This document shows positions 1 to 8,108 of a stretch of 43,833 bases of DNA, one piece after another. The DNA comes from an uncultured Lachnospiraceae bacterium (lineage in GTDB: Bacteria > Bacillota > Clostridia > Lachnospirales > Lachnospiraceae): positions 1-43,833 of the forward strand of contig CAMVNR010000008.1 of NCBI GenBank assembly GCA_947168905.1, read 5' to 3'. Below the pieces are notes generated by a model, which had not been told where the DNA came from, did not search any database, and was given only the letters and a program-made list of their open reading frames with translations. Every line of letters begins with the position of its first letter. Positions within the stretch are counted from its first letter, which is position 1. Made by a program: the position numbers and the translations under genes.

Positions 1-175
1 CTGATGGCAGAAAGTTTTTATTTTTTCAACTGTCTACTTGACGGGAAGCAGTTCAGAGTGCGGCGGCCTTTTTCGATGAATTATTCACAAAACCGTCTCG
101 GTATCCGTATCGGTCTTCAGAAAGGCCAGAATGCCGCCGGTGAAGGATCTAAGGAAGTTCCCGCGGCGTCATTGT
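1..175. other. left-edge intergenic stretch, nothing assigned
   Basis: This stretch lies downstream of the minus-strand ABC ATPase gene. I see no convincing coding sequence: the one short plus-strand frame has no ribosome binding site and resembles no family I know. There is no clear hairpin followed by a T run, so the operon terminator, if present, may lie further left. Confidence 0.4.
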
Positions 176-925
176 TTATTCCTCTCCCTGGGTCAGGATA
201 AAGTTGATGAACTCCCTCGTGCGCGCTTCTTTCGGATTTTCGAAGAATTCCTTTGAAGGCCCTTCTTCGACAATGTTCCCGTTCTCCATGAAAATGACTT
301 TCGAGGAGACATTCCGGGCAAATTCCATCTCATGGGTTACAACGAGCATGGTCATTCCTTCCCGCGCGAGCTGGCGCATGACGGAGAGAACTTCTCCGAT
401 CAGCTCAGGGTCGAGCGCGGAGGTCGGTTCGTCAAAGTAGATGATCTCCGGCTTTGTCGCGAGCGCGCGGGCAATGGCGACACGCTGCTGCTGGCCGCCG
501 GAAAGCTGATTGGGATAACTGGTGAGTTTATCCGCCATGCCGACATGGGTGAGCGCTTCGACAGCGATCTCGCGGGCTTCCTGCTTTTTCATCTTGCGTG
601 CGGAGGTCAGGCCGAGCATGACATTCTGGAGCACGGTTTTATTCAGAAAGAGATTATAGCTCTGGAACACAAAGGCGGTGTTTTTCCGGATCTGTGCGAT
701 GTCCTTTTTGCCCGCCGTATGCATGTCATGTTCTTTCCCGTCGAAGCTGAGTACGCCTTCGTCTGCCGTTTCGAGGAAATTCAGGCAGCGCAGCATCGTG
801 GTTTTTCCGGAGCCGGAAGGCCCGAGGATTGCGACCACGTCGCCTTTTTCCACCGTCAGATCGATTCCTTTCAGTATTTCTTTTCCCTCAAATGCCTTCT
901 TCAGGCCCTTTACTTCGAGAATCAT
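176..925 (-). CDS. polar amino acid ABC transporter, ATP-binding subunit
   Basis: This 249-residue cytoplasmic ATPase powers an amino acid importer of the GlnQ/HisP/TcyC type. All family motifs are visible: Walker A GPSGSGKT at residues 35-42, Q-loop Gln88 in FVFQSYNLF, signature LSGGQQQR at about 141-148, Walker B IIYFDEP with catalytic Glu near 166, and switch His198 in VTHEM. The length is normal. Its ATG overlaps the stop of the upstream permease gene by four bases, so the two are translationally coupled and their products should form one complex. The substrate cannot be read from this subunit; the binding protein and the M20 peptidase in the operon suggest an amino acid, or a product of peptide or N-acyl amino acid hydrolysis. 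Confidence 0.95.
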   Translation of the reverse strand: MILEVKGLKKAFEGKEILKGIDLTVEKGDVVAILGPSGSGKTTMLRCLNFLETADEGVLSFDGKEHDMHTAGKKDIAQIRKNTAFVFQSYNLFLNKTVLQNVMLGLTSARKMKKQEAREIAVEALTHVGMADKLTSYPNQLSGGQQQRVAIARALATKPEIIYFDEPTSALDPELIGEVLSVMRQLAREGMTMLVVTHEMEFARNVSSKVIFMENGNIVEEGPSKEFFENPKEARTREFINFILTQGEE

Positions 926-1599
926 GCTTTCTGACCTCCTCCGTATACGCTCAGCTTCTTCTCACCCCAGCGCTGCGCCCAGGAGAGCACGGTACAGAAC
1001 ATCAGGTAAATAATGGCGACTTCCGTATAGAGGCCGAGGGACTCGTATACCCGCCCGTTGATGACCTGTGCCTGACGGAACATTTCCATTACGGTAATGG
1101 TCGCGGCAAGAGACGTCCCCTTGACCATGGAAATCAGGGAATTGCCGAGCGCCGGGAAAGCGGTGCGGAATGCCTGCGGCAGGACAATATGCCACATGAT
1201 CTGCAGGTAGTTCATGCCCACGCAGTAGCCGGCCTCCACCTGGCCTTTCGTCACGCTTTCCAGAGAGCCGCGGACGGTCTCTGCCATATAGGCTCCTTCA
1301 TTGAAGCCGAATACCAGTATAGCTGTCGGGAAAGCATCCAGTTTGATGCCGATTTTCGGGAAGCCGTAGAATACGAGGTACAGCTGTACGAGAAGCGGCG
1401 TTCCACGGATCACCCAGATATAGAAGCGGCAGATCTGCCGGAGAACCTTGATGTCAGCGTACTGGATCAGGGCAACGGTAACGGCAATTACAAGCGCCAG
1501 CGCGAAGCTGATCACAGTCAGCGGAATCGTAACCGTAATACCGTAGCCGAGCAGTCTCGGGAAGGCTTCCAGAAGTATTTTCCATAAGCGTCCGTCCAT
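922..1599 (-). CDS. polar amino acid ABC transporter, permease subunit
   Basis: This is a 225-residue inner-membrane permease of the HisM/GlnP type with about five membrane segments. The cytoplasmic EAA loop that docks the ATPase is recognisable around EAGYCVGMNYLQIMWHIVLP. The ATG is preceded by AAAGGAG at good spacing. It lies 12 bases after the M20 peptidase stop and overlaps the ATPase start by four bases. Only one permease gene is present, so the transporter probably uses a homodimer, as many amino acid importers of this family do. Function is from family resemblance; the substrate is unknown. Confidence 0.93.
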   Translation of the reverse strand: MDGRLWKILLEAFPRLLGYGITVTIPLTVISFALALVIAVTVALIQYADIKVLRQICRFYIWVIRGTPLLVQLYLVFYGFPKIGIKLDAFPTAILVFGFNEGAYMAETVRGSLESVTKGQVEAGYCVGMNYLQIMWHIVLPQAFRTAFPALGNSLISMVKGTSLAATITVMEMFRQAQVINGRVYESLGLYTEVAIIYLMFCTVLSWAQRWGEKKLSVYGGGQKA

Positions 1600-1611
1600 A
1601 TGTAATCTCCT

Positions 1612-3000
1612 TTACAAACAAGTTCTTTCCATCATGCGTATCAGTACGCGAATTCCCTGATAGTATACCCGCGGTGAAATCCGCTCATTCGTACCGTGAA
1701 TTCCCTCCGAAGAGACCTCCTCCTCTTCGAGGAAGGGGCCGAAGCGCAGCACGGTCCGGCAGACCGGCTCATAGCGGCGGGCGTCGGTTGCTCCTTTATT
1801 CTGTATCGGGATAAACAGCAGGCGGTCAAAATAGTGCTCAAGCACTTCCTTCAGGCTTTGATAGCCGAGCGTATCCGTGTCGGAAGGACGGGAGGCAGAG
1901 ATCTGCTGGACATAGGAGAGCTCCACTTCGCCTTTCGTCACCTCCCTGCAGTGTGCGAGGAGACTTTCGGGCGTATCCGGCGGCGCGAGCCGGAAATTAA
2001 TCACTGCGGACATGGTCTGCGGCATGACATTTCCCGCCGGCGAACCGGGATCAATCTGGGTCGGCGCTGTCGTTGTCTGCACCTGGTGGTACAGGCTTTC
2101 CTTTGACAGGAACCAGCCGATGATTTCCTCTTCGTGCCCCGCAATATCCTGAACCCAGCTTTTCATGGGTTCCTCGGTAATGTTCGGACGAAGCAGTGCA
2201 AGGGTCCTGCGGATAGCATCCGAGAGATGCGGCTTCATGGGATTCTCCGTGATCGCTGTAATCGCCCTTGCAAGGGTTCCGAGAGAGGTGCCCCGGAAAG
2301 GATTGGAGCTGTGTCCGCCTTTGGAGAAGGCGGTGAGCTTTAAGTCCGCGTAGCCCTTTTCATAAACACCGATCGGACAGATGAGCGTCCCCGGAGCGCC
2401 GTAATCCGCCGCGTCCGTAATATCGCCCGCGCCTTCGTCCAGAACATATTCGAGTTCAATGCCGCGCTTCTGAAGTGTTTCGCAGATTGCGACGGCACCG
2501 ACGGAAACGGTTTCCTCGTCTTCGCCGAAGGCCAGGTATACGGTCCGGCGGAAGCGCTCCCCGCGCTGCAGAAGGTATTCGGCGGCTTCCATGATGCCGA
2601 TCAGCATTTCCTTGATGTCCATGGCGCCGCGTCCCCAGATATATCCGTCGGCTTCATCCCCCGAGAAGGGGCCGTGCAGCCAGTCTTTCTCCGTGCCTGG
2701 AACGACGGGGACGACATCCTGATGCGCCATGAAAAGCGCGGGCTTCAGCGACGGATCGCTGCCCGGCAGGCGGATCAGCAGGCTGTGCCCGATCTCTTCC
2801 CATTCGGAGGCGGAATAGATGTGCGGGTAGGTTTCTTTCAGATAATCGTGGAACGCATTGAAGGCTGCATAATCGATGAGGGAGGTATCCATGTAGCTTG
2901 TCGTGTGAAACCGGAGCGCACAGGCGAGATGCTCCTTTGCGCTTTCCCGGTCAAAATCGGCGTAGTCGGACTCATGGATGAAGAGATCTGTATTTTTCAA
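1612..3000 (-). CDS. M20 family metallopeptidase (carboxypeptidase S / acylase-like)
   Basis: This 462-residue zinc hydrolase of the M20 family removes an acyl or amino acid group from a peptide or N-acyl amino acid. Zinc-ligand and catalytic motifs are in order: AHQDVVPVVPG, WGRGAMDIKE, FGEDEET (catalytic Glu pair) and the late IHGTNERIS histidine. I chose TTG at 3000 because AAAAGGGGAC sits just upstream and family similarity begins there. The longer ATG-started version would add 45 residues encoded across a hairpin, which is unlikely to be coding. The gene lies inside the importer operon between the binding protein and the permease, so it may trim imported substrate or supply it. No signal peptide is seen, so it is probably cytoplasmic. 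Confidence 0.88.
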   Translation of the reverse strand: MKNTDLFIHESDYADFDRESAKEHLACALRFHTTSYMDTSLIDYAAFNAFHDYLKETYPHIYSASEWEEIGHSLLIRLPGSDPSLKPALFMAHQDVVPVVPGTEKDWLHGPFSGDEADGYIWGRGAMDIKEMLIGIMEAAEYLLQRGERFRRTVYLAFGEDEETVSVGAVAICETLQKRGIELEYVLDEGAGDITDAADYGAPGTLICPIGVYEKGYADLKLTAFSKGGHSSNPFRGTSLGTLARAITAITENPMKPHLSDAIRRTLALLRPNITEEPMKSWVQDIAGHEEEIIGWFLSKESLYHQVQTTTAPTQIDPGSPAGNVMPQTMSAVINFRLAPPDTPESLLAHCREVTKGEVELSYVQQISASRPSDTDTLGYQSLKEVLEHYFDRLLFIPIQNKGATDARRYEPVCRTVLRFGPFLEEEEVSSEGIHGTNERISPRVYYQGIRVLIRMMERTCL

Positions 3001-3030
3001 GCTGTCCCCTTTTTCTCGTTTACATGAAGA

Positions 3031-3058
3031 GAAACAGGGAGAAGAAACTCCCTGTTTC
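3031..3058 (-). terminator. hairpin between binding-protein and peptidase genes (attenuating terminator or mRNA stabiliser)
   Basis: A perfect 10-bp stem (3031-3040 with 3049-3058) has an 8-base loop. On the minus strand it is followed only by a short pyrimidine stretch, so termination would be partial. It sits after the binding protein and before the TTG-started peptidase. This fits the usual pattern in which the binding protein is made in excess over the transporter. Confidence 0.55.
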
Positions 3059-3139
3059 GATTCTTTTTGGTAATGATCGTTTTCGGTAATAAAGTATCCG
3101 GCCGTAAACTTTCTTCTGCCTGAACAAACCGGCAAAAGA

Positions 3140-3928
3140 TCAGTCGTTCTTTGTCAGATCGAGATTGAAATACTTCTCTGAAATGGCCGAAAGTGTACCG
3201 TCCTTACGCAGCTCGTCAAGGATCTCGTTGACAGCATTGACAAGGCTCTCGGCGTCTTTTGCCATCGGGAAAGCGACCGGATCGCCCTCTAAAACCTGCA
3301 CGATCTTCAGATTGGCATCCGGGTGCTGCGACAGGTAGTCTTCAATGGAAACCTGTGCGTTGATGGTCGCATCGACACGGCCCTCAAGAAGCAGTTCGAT
3401 GGTCTGGTCGAGCGTGGAAGCGGAAGTAACCGTAGCGCCGTATTCTTCCGCGATACCGGCGTAGGTGCTGCCGGGGGAGTTGGCGGTGGTCTTGCCCTTC
3501 AGATCTTCCATTTTGGTGATTTCCTCATTATCGCCGCGGACAACCAGAACTTTATGCGTATAGACGTAGGGTGTGGAGAACGCATATTTCTGGGCGCGCT
3601 CTTCCGTATATCCGACGCCGTTGCAGGCAATGTCAAAGCGGCCCGAATCAACGCCGGCCAGAATCGCATCCCAGTCGGTTTCCTGGAAGTCAGGCTTGAC
3701 TCCGAGTTTTTCGGCGATCAGCGTGCCGATTTCGACATCGAGACCGACGAGCGTGTCGCTTTCATCATGATAAGTCCAGGGAGACCAGTTGCCTTCCGTT
3801 CCGATGACGAGCGTCCCGCGCTCCTTGATTTTGGCAAGAGCATCATCTTTTTTGCCGCATCCGGTGAGCAGGAGAGCGGCTGCGGTCATGATCGCCAGGG
3901 CGAGAGCAAATGATTTTCTGATGTTCAT
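3140..3928 (-). CDS. amino acid ABC transporter substrate-binding lipoprotein
   Basis: This 262-residue extracellular solute-binding protein (SBP family 3) starts at the ATG preceded by AGGAGGAAAATT. The N-terminus is a lipoprotein signal: a positive MNIRK, a hydrophobic run, then the lipobox LLTGC with the lipidated Cys at residue 24. Family 3 motifs follow, for example GTLVIGTEGNWSPW, GLDVEIGTLIAEKLG, DWDAILAGVDSGRFDIACNG and a C-terminal LRKDGTLSAISEKYF. It is the first gene of the importer operon, directly under a strong promoter. Family 3 proteins bind amino acids such as cystine, glutamine or arginine; the specific ligand cannot be told from sequence alone. Confidence 0.95.
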   Translation of the reverse strand: MNIRKSFALALAIMTAAALLLTGCGKKDDALAKIKERGTLVIGTEGNWSPWTYHDESDTLVGLDVEIGTLIAEKLGVKPDFQETDWDAILAGVDSGRFDIACNGVGYTEERAQKYAFSTPYVYTHKVLVVRGDNEEITKMEDLKGKTTANSPGSTYAGIAEEYGATVTSASTLDQTIELLLEGRVDATINAQVSIEDYLSQHPDANLKIVQVLEGDPVAFPMAKDAESLVNAVNEILDELRKDGTLSAISEKYFNLDLTKND

Positions 3929-3975
3929 AATTTTCCTCCTCATAAAGCTTTTCAACGCAGCATGGATTACCTTTA

Positions 3976-4004
3976 ATAATATCATAAAACCTTGCTGTTG
4001 TCAA
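3976..4004 (-). promoter_or_regulatory. sigma-A promoter of the amino acid importer operon
   Basis: On the minus strand, TTGACA (3999-4004) and TATTAT (3976-3981) are separated by exactly 17 bases. The binding-protein ATG is about 50 bases downstream. The match to consensus is nearly perfect. Confidence 0.88.
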
Positions 4005-4006
4005 AG

Positions 4007-4060
4007 AAAATGCAGGGGTTCCAGGGAGTAAATACAAAGAAGCACAGTCCCCTGCATTTT
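4007..4060. promoter_or_regulatory. 12-bp inverted repeat abutting the importer promoter
   Basis: The arms AAAATGCAGGGG (4007-4018) and CCCCTGCATTTT (4049-4060) are perfect inverted copies with a 30-base gap. Their centres are 42 bp apart, about four helical turns. One arm touches the -35 box of the importer promoter, so two dimers or a looping regulator could bind. The regulator is unknown. Confidence 0.5.
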
Positions 4061-4075
4061 CGGGGTGCTGTTCAG

Positions 4076-4089
4076 GCAACACATGTTGC
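4076..4089. promoter_or_regulatory. palindrome overlapping the TetR-gene -35 box, candidate operator
   Basis: GCAACA and TGTTGC form a 14-bp palindrome with a 2-base centre. The right arm shares bases with the -35 element of the plus-strand promoter, the usual place for an autorepressor site. The downstream TetR-type gene is the obvious candidate binder, but this is inference. Confidence 0.4.
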
Positions 4090-4114
4090 TTTTGCACCTG
4101 GGATGTATTATAAT
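4086..4114 (+). promoter_or_regulatory. promoter of the TetR-type regulator gene
   Basis: TTGCTT (4086-4091), a 17-base spacer and a perfect TATAAT (4109-4114) lie about 120 bases upstream of the regulator start. It is divergent from the importer promoter. Confidence 0.75.
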
Positions 4115-4235
4115 GAAGAGCGAAAGAATAAACAACCGTCAATGTGAGCAAAATAATGAATATGTAACATTATTTTAAAAATGTAGAATAAACCCCGGAG
4201 ACAATGATCCGGTAAAATAACAGGAGGTCATCAGT

Positions 4236-4850
4236 ATGGATAACATTGAAACACGGATTCCTGAGACACCGGAGGACGAAAAGAAACAGGATCTTCGCGT
4301 GATAAAGACGCACCAGGCGATCCGGCGCGCCTTCGAAGAGCTTCTGATGGAAATGGAATACCCGAAGATCACGGTAAAAATGCTGTGTGAACGGGCCATG
4401 ATCAACCGCAAGACATTTTACGCGCATTACGCATATCTGGATCTTTTGCTGGACGAATACATTGCCGAGCTTGCAGACAGCTATCTTCGGGAAGTGGGTA
4501 CTTCCTGCGGACTGGTGAATCTGCCGGAGCGGATCCGGAGGTTTTTCCTGTTTGCGCCGAAGATCCCGCCCCTCGTGGAAAAGATTATGCTCAGCTGTGA
4601 TAAGGTTCGGTTTTTTGCGCGGATGTCCGGGTTTATTCAGGAAAAAAGCCCTTGTGAGCTGTGCGGGATTGAGAACGCCGACCCCGCGTCGCAGAACATC
4701 ATCGTCGAATACCTCAATAATGCCTGTTTCACAATTTACCGCAGCTGGCTTTCAGGCGGAAAAAAGCTGCCCGCCGAGGACCTTGCGGAGCTTGGGGTCA
4801 CGCTGGTCTGCGGCGGACTTACCGATCTTCTGGCCTATATCGGGAAATAA
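4236..4850 (+). CDS. TetR/AcrR family transcriptional regulator
   Basis: This 204-residue DNA-binding protein has its ATG preceded by CAGGAGGTCA. The N-terminal helix-turn-helix covers roughly residues 25-75 and contains ITVKMLCERAMINRKTFYAHY, typical of TetR proteins whose recognition helix ends in TFY.HF/Y. The remainder is helical, resembles the TetR C-terminal ligand/dimer domain and has several cysteines. It is divergent from the amino acid importer operon and convergent with lacZ. By position it could control the importer, itself, or both; lacZ control is less likely because lacZ is tail-to-tail with it. The ligand is unknown. Confidence 0.9.
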   Translation: MDNIETRIPETPEDEKKQDLRVIKTHQAIRRAFEELLMEMEYPKITVKMLCERAMINRKTFYAHYAYLDLLLDEYIAELADSYLREVGTSCGLVNLPERIRRFFLFAPKIPPLVEKIMLSCDKVRFFARMSGFIQEKSPCELCGIENADPASQNIIVEYLNNACFTIYRSWLSGGKKLPAEDLAELGVTLVCGGLTDLLAYIGK

Positions 4851-4864
4851 GGGCGGGAGGCTGT

Positions 4865-7800
4865 TTATCGGACAACCGGCGTTATGGAGAAGCAAAGTAT
4901 ACGGTCCGCGCCCTTGAGGTACAGCCGGTACTTTTCCAGCGGAACAGGACCGCAGGAGTTCGAGCCGATGCCCGTTTCAGCCAGATCGATATCGATGACT
5001 GAAGCCTCGCCGCGCACAAGCTCGTATTCATGCCAGGCCTTCGTCAGCGCTTCGTCCGTATAGTCGTGGACCGTGAAGGAGAAGGGCGAGGACAGCGCCG
5101 AGAATAAGAGACCTGCGCCGTAACGGTCGGTCACGCTCAGTCTGCGGGTATCCGTGCGCGTGCCGTTTGCCTGCATCCTGGAGTAGCTCGTGTGCATTTC
5201 CTTTACCGTCCGGGTGTAATGCCCCAGATCCGAGCCCCAGCAGCGGTCTGCCTGGTTTTCCTCCGGACCGCGTCCGTACCAGGATACCGTATCGAAGCGG
5301 GAGGGAACCGAGAGCGTCATTCCGAGCCGCGGCCACCAGAAGTCTTCTTTTTCGGAGCGCGGGAAGAAAAGCTCATGGTAGACGGTTTCGACCGTGAGCG
5401 TTCCGTCTGAAGAGACGGACCAGCGCTCTTCTGTGTCTATGGCAGGAGCGGTCGGGTTTGCACCCCAGCGCTTCTTAAATACAAGCGTGATCCCGCCGAA
5501 GCTTTGACGGACCTCGGTGCGTTCATCCCAGGTGATCAGCGTCTCGCCGTCTCCGAGAATGAGCGGATCCTCCGTCAGCCGCGAAACCAGACGGTCAATG
5601 CCGCGTGCGAGCCATTTTTCCGCAATACCGTGGCCGAAAGAAATATCGTTGTCGGTCGGTGCGTGCCAGAAATTCGGCTTGAGCGGCGATACGAGCATTT
5701 CCTGCCCGTTCAGACAGTATGAGGAAAGCTCGCCGTGCAGAAGATCAAATCCTATCGTAAAATGTTCGTCGAAGATCCGGCAGTACTGTCCTTCGCGGGC
5801 AGAAGTAAGCCAGGTTCGGCGTTCTTCTTTTTGCGGCAGCGAAGAAGCCAGGACGCCTTCATTCAGGACAAACTGCTCGGATGCCGTGAGGAAGCCTCTG
5901 TCCGCCCAGTTTGTCCTCTGTGCGAGTGTGAAGCTTAAGTTCAGCAGGGACTCTGTTTCAGGAAGGGAAGCGTCGATGGACACTTCGGAAGAACCAAGGG
6001 GCGAAAGGCCGGACAGATCGAGAGAACCGGCAGATACAAGGCGTCCGTTTTCGGTAAGCTCATAGTGGCCCTCCAGCATTCCGGGCACATAGGAGTCATG
6101 GGCGGTGAGTCTGATGGTGAGCGGATGCCCGGTAATCAGTTCGGCATAGAGCGGCTGATAGACTTTTTTCAGTTCTGTCATGGCAGGATGCGGAACCTTT
6201 TCCGGGGAAATCAGCCCGTCGTTGCAGAAGTTTCCGTTGGCGCCGTGAAGCTCGAAAGGCATGCCGTAATCGTTTCCGCCGGCAAAATACTGTTTTCCGT
6301 CCCCGGTAAAGGCGCGGAGGCCGTGGTCCTGCCATTCCCAGACGCAGGCACCGAAGAGCTTCGGGTAACGGTAGATCAGTTCCCAGTATTCGCGCAGGTT
6401 GCCTGGACTGTTGCCCATACTGTGCGCGTATTCGCATACGAAGAAGGGACGCGGATCCGGACGCTTCGCGAAAGCTTCGAGGGAGGCAAGGTCGGGATAC
6501 ATTGTCGACTCAAAGTCCGTGCAGGGCTCCCAGGGGGCGTTTTTACGCGCCTCTGCCGCCTGGTAGCGCTTCTCGGGATCCGACATCAGCTCTTCCGTCG
6601 TAAAGCGCGGCATAATACGCGCGCCCTGATAGTGGACGAGGCGGTCGTCGAGCGCTTTGGCACATTTGGCGGCTTCAATGTGGTTCTCGCCGAAGGAAGA
6701 TTCGTTTCCGAGGGACCAGGCAAGCACGCAGGGATGGTTCCGGTCGCGGGCGATCATCCGCTCCGTGCGGTCTGTGTAGGCGAGACGCCAGTCGGGGTCT
6801 TTGGAGAGCATATCCCACTCGAGGGCGGTCATTCCGTGGCACTCGATGTCTGCTTCGTCCAGCACATACAGGCCGTATTCATCCGCGAGATCGTAAAAAT
6901 ACGGGTCCGAAGGGTAGTGGCTCGTGCGTACGAAATTGATATTGTGGCGTTTCATCAGGAGAACATCCTTAAGAAGCGCTTCCCTTCCGACAGCCCAGCC
7001 GGTATCGGTATTTGTATCATGGTGGTTGACGCCCCGGGCCTTTATGGCGATCCCGTTGACAAGGATTTCCGGCCCGCGTGCCGTAATGCTTCTGAAGCCG
7101 ACGCGAAGGGGGATAAAGAAGCCTTCGGATTCGAGAACCAGGGTGTACAGGTTCGGCTGTTCGGCGGACCAGAGCTTCGGGTGGTCAAGCCTCATGGAAA
7201 AGCCGGCAGAAAGCTCTGTGGGATGCAAAGATTCTTCCGGCCGGAAAATGGTTTCCGATACTGCCTGATTCCCGTCATAAAGCCTTGCTTTTACAGGCGC
7301 GGGAGCGCTGCAATCATTTCCGCCCGTCAGCCGGACTTTCCCCACAAGAAGCCCGTCTGCATCTGCTGTTAAAACGATATCTCTGACAGCATGCTCTTTC
7401 GGCTCTGCGATCAGGCTGACGGTCCGGAAGATGCCGGACATATGCCACATATCCTGAATCTCAATATAGCTGCCGTCGCAGAAGCGAAGAACGCTTACCC
7501 CAAGTGTGTTTTCTCCGGAATGAACAAGCCCTGAGATATCAAACTCCGCCGTCATGTGGGAACCCTTGGACATCCCGGCTTTTTCCCCGTTCACATAGAC
7601 ATAGAACATGCTTCCGACGCCTTCAAAGCGGAGAATAACCCGCCGGTTTTCCATGGCTCTTGGAAGTGTGAACACGGTCCGGTAGCATCCGGTATCGTTG
7701 TCTGTGGCGACATAGGGCGGCTCTGCGGGGAACAGGTACGGCGCGCCGCTGTAGACGGGATGCCCGCCGAAGCCCTGCATCTGCCAGCAGCCCGGGACGC

Positions 7801-8038
7801 GGATTTTCCCCCAGTGCTCATCCGGGATGTACTCGGGAGAGGTGTAGGCGTCATCGACAAGAAGAGGAGATTTTTCCAGCTTAAAGTCCCAGATTCCGTT
7901 CAGGTTCCGGTAATAGGCAGAGCTGTTCTCATCGCGAAGCAGTGCCTTTTCCGCACTGTCATAGGGAATGAAATGTGCCCGGGCGGGAAGCCGGTTTTCA
8001 TGCTGCAGCAGGGGATTTTCCCAGGGGTATTGATTCAT
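4865..8038 (-). CDS. lacZ: beta-galactosidase, glycoside hydrolase family 2 (LacZ type)
   Basis: This 1057-residue enzyme hydrolyses lactose and other beta-galactosides. It has the full LacZ length and domain order: N-terminal sugar-binding and Ig-like domains, a TIM barrel, then the C-terminal Bgal_small_N beta domain (LLHGELSSYCLNGQEML and beyond). The acid/base is Glu446 in LGNESSFGE and the nucleophile is Glu536 in CEYAHSMGN, matching the E. coli pair 461/537. The start is fixed by AAGGAGGCGCAT before the ATG. There is no signal peptide, so it is cytoplasmic. A strong terminator ends 17 bases upstream, leaving no room for an ordinary promoter between the two. No lactose transporter is adjacent. 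Confidence 0.96.
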   Translation of the reverse strand: MNQYPWENPLLQHENRLPARAHFIPYDSAEKALLRDENSSAYYRNLNGIWDFKLEKSPLLVDDAYTSPEYIPDEHWGKIRVPGCWQMQGFGGHPVYSGAPYLFPAEPPYVATDNDTGCYRTVFTLPRAMENRRVILRFEGVGSMFYVYVNGEKAGMSKGSHMTAEFDISGLVHSGENTLGVSVLRFCDGSYIEIQDMWHMSGIFRTVSLIAEPKEHAVRDIVLTADADGLLVGKVRLTGGNDCSAPAPVKARLYDGNQAVSETIFRPEESLHPTELSAGFSMRLDHPKLWSAEQPNLYTLVLESEGFFIPLRVGFRSITARGPEILVNGIAIKARGVNHHDTNTDTGWAVGREALLKDVLLMKRHNINFVRTSHYPSDPYFYDLADEYGLYVLDEADIECHGMTALEWDMLSKDPDWRLAYTDRTERMIARDRNHPCVLAWSLGNESSFGENHIEAAKCAKALDDRLVHYQGARIMPRFTTEELMSDPEKRYQAAEARKNAPWEPCTDFESTMYPDLASLEAFAKRPDPRPFFVCEYAHSMGNSPGNLREYWELIYRYPKLFGACVWEWQDHGLRAFTGDGKQYFAGGNDYGMPFELHGANGNFCNDGLISPEKVPHPAMTELKKVYQPLYAELITGHPLTIRLTAHDSYVPGMLEGHYELTENGRLVSAGSLDLSGLSPLGSSEVSIDASLPETESLLNLSFTLAQRTNWADRGFLTASEQFVLNEGVLASSLPQKEERRTWLTSAREGQYCRIFDEHFTIGFDLLHGELSSYCLNGQEMLVSPLKPNFWHAPTDNDISFGHGIAEKWLARGIDRLVSRLTEDPLILGDGETLITWDERTEVRQSFGGITLVFKKRWGANPTAPAIDTEERWSVSSDGTLTVETVYHELFFPRSEKEDFWWPRLGMTLSVPSRFDTVSWYGRGPEENQADRCWGSDLGHYTRTVKEMHTSYSRMQANGTRTDTRRLSVTDRYGAGLLFSALSSPFSFTVHDYTDEALTKAWHEYELVRGEASVIDIDLAETGIGSNSCGPVPLEKYRLYLKGADRILCFSITPVVR

Positions 8039-8055
8039 ATGCGCCTCCTTTGAAT

Positions 8056-8099
8056 AAAAAGCGGCTGCGAAAGGTCCATGCTTTTCGCGGCCGCTTTTT
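8056..8099 (-). terminator. strong intrinsic terminator after the GltS-like gene
   Basis: A 17-bp stem (8056-8072 with 8083-8099, one G-U pair) has a 10-base loop and is flanked by A5 and T5 runs. On the minus strand the stem ends in a U run. It sits between the carrier gene and lacZ, 17 bases before the lacZ start codon. The symmetric A/T flanks could let it act in both directions. Confidence 0.85.
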
Positions 8100-8108
8100 A
8101 CGTGTTAT

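Noticed and set aside
4-201. Short plus-strand open frame at the left edge
   Set aside because: No ribosome site, unusual composition, and it runs into the end of the ABC ATPase gene on the other strand.
332-1587. Two long plus-strand frames opposite the ABC ATPase and permease
   Set aside because: Shadows of conserved transporter genes; neither has a ribosome site or family resemblance.
6065-7372. Open frame of about 435 codons antisense to lacZ
   Set aside because: It lies wholly inside a well-supported GH2 gene, has no ribosome site and no recognisable domain.
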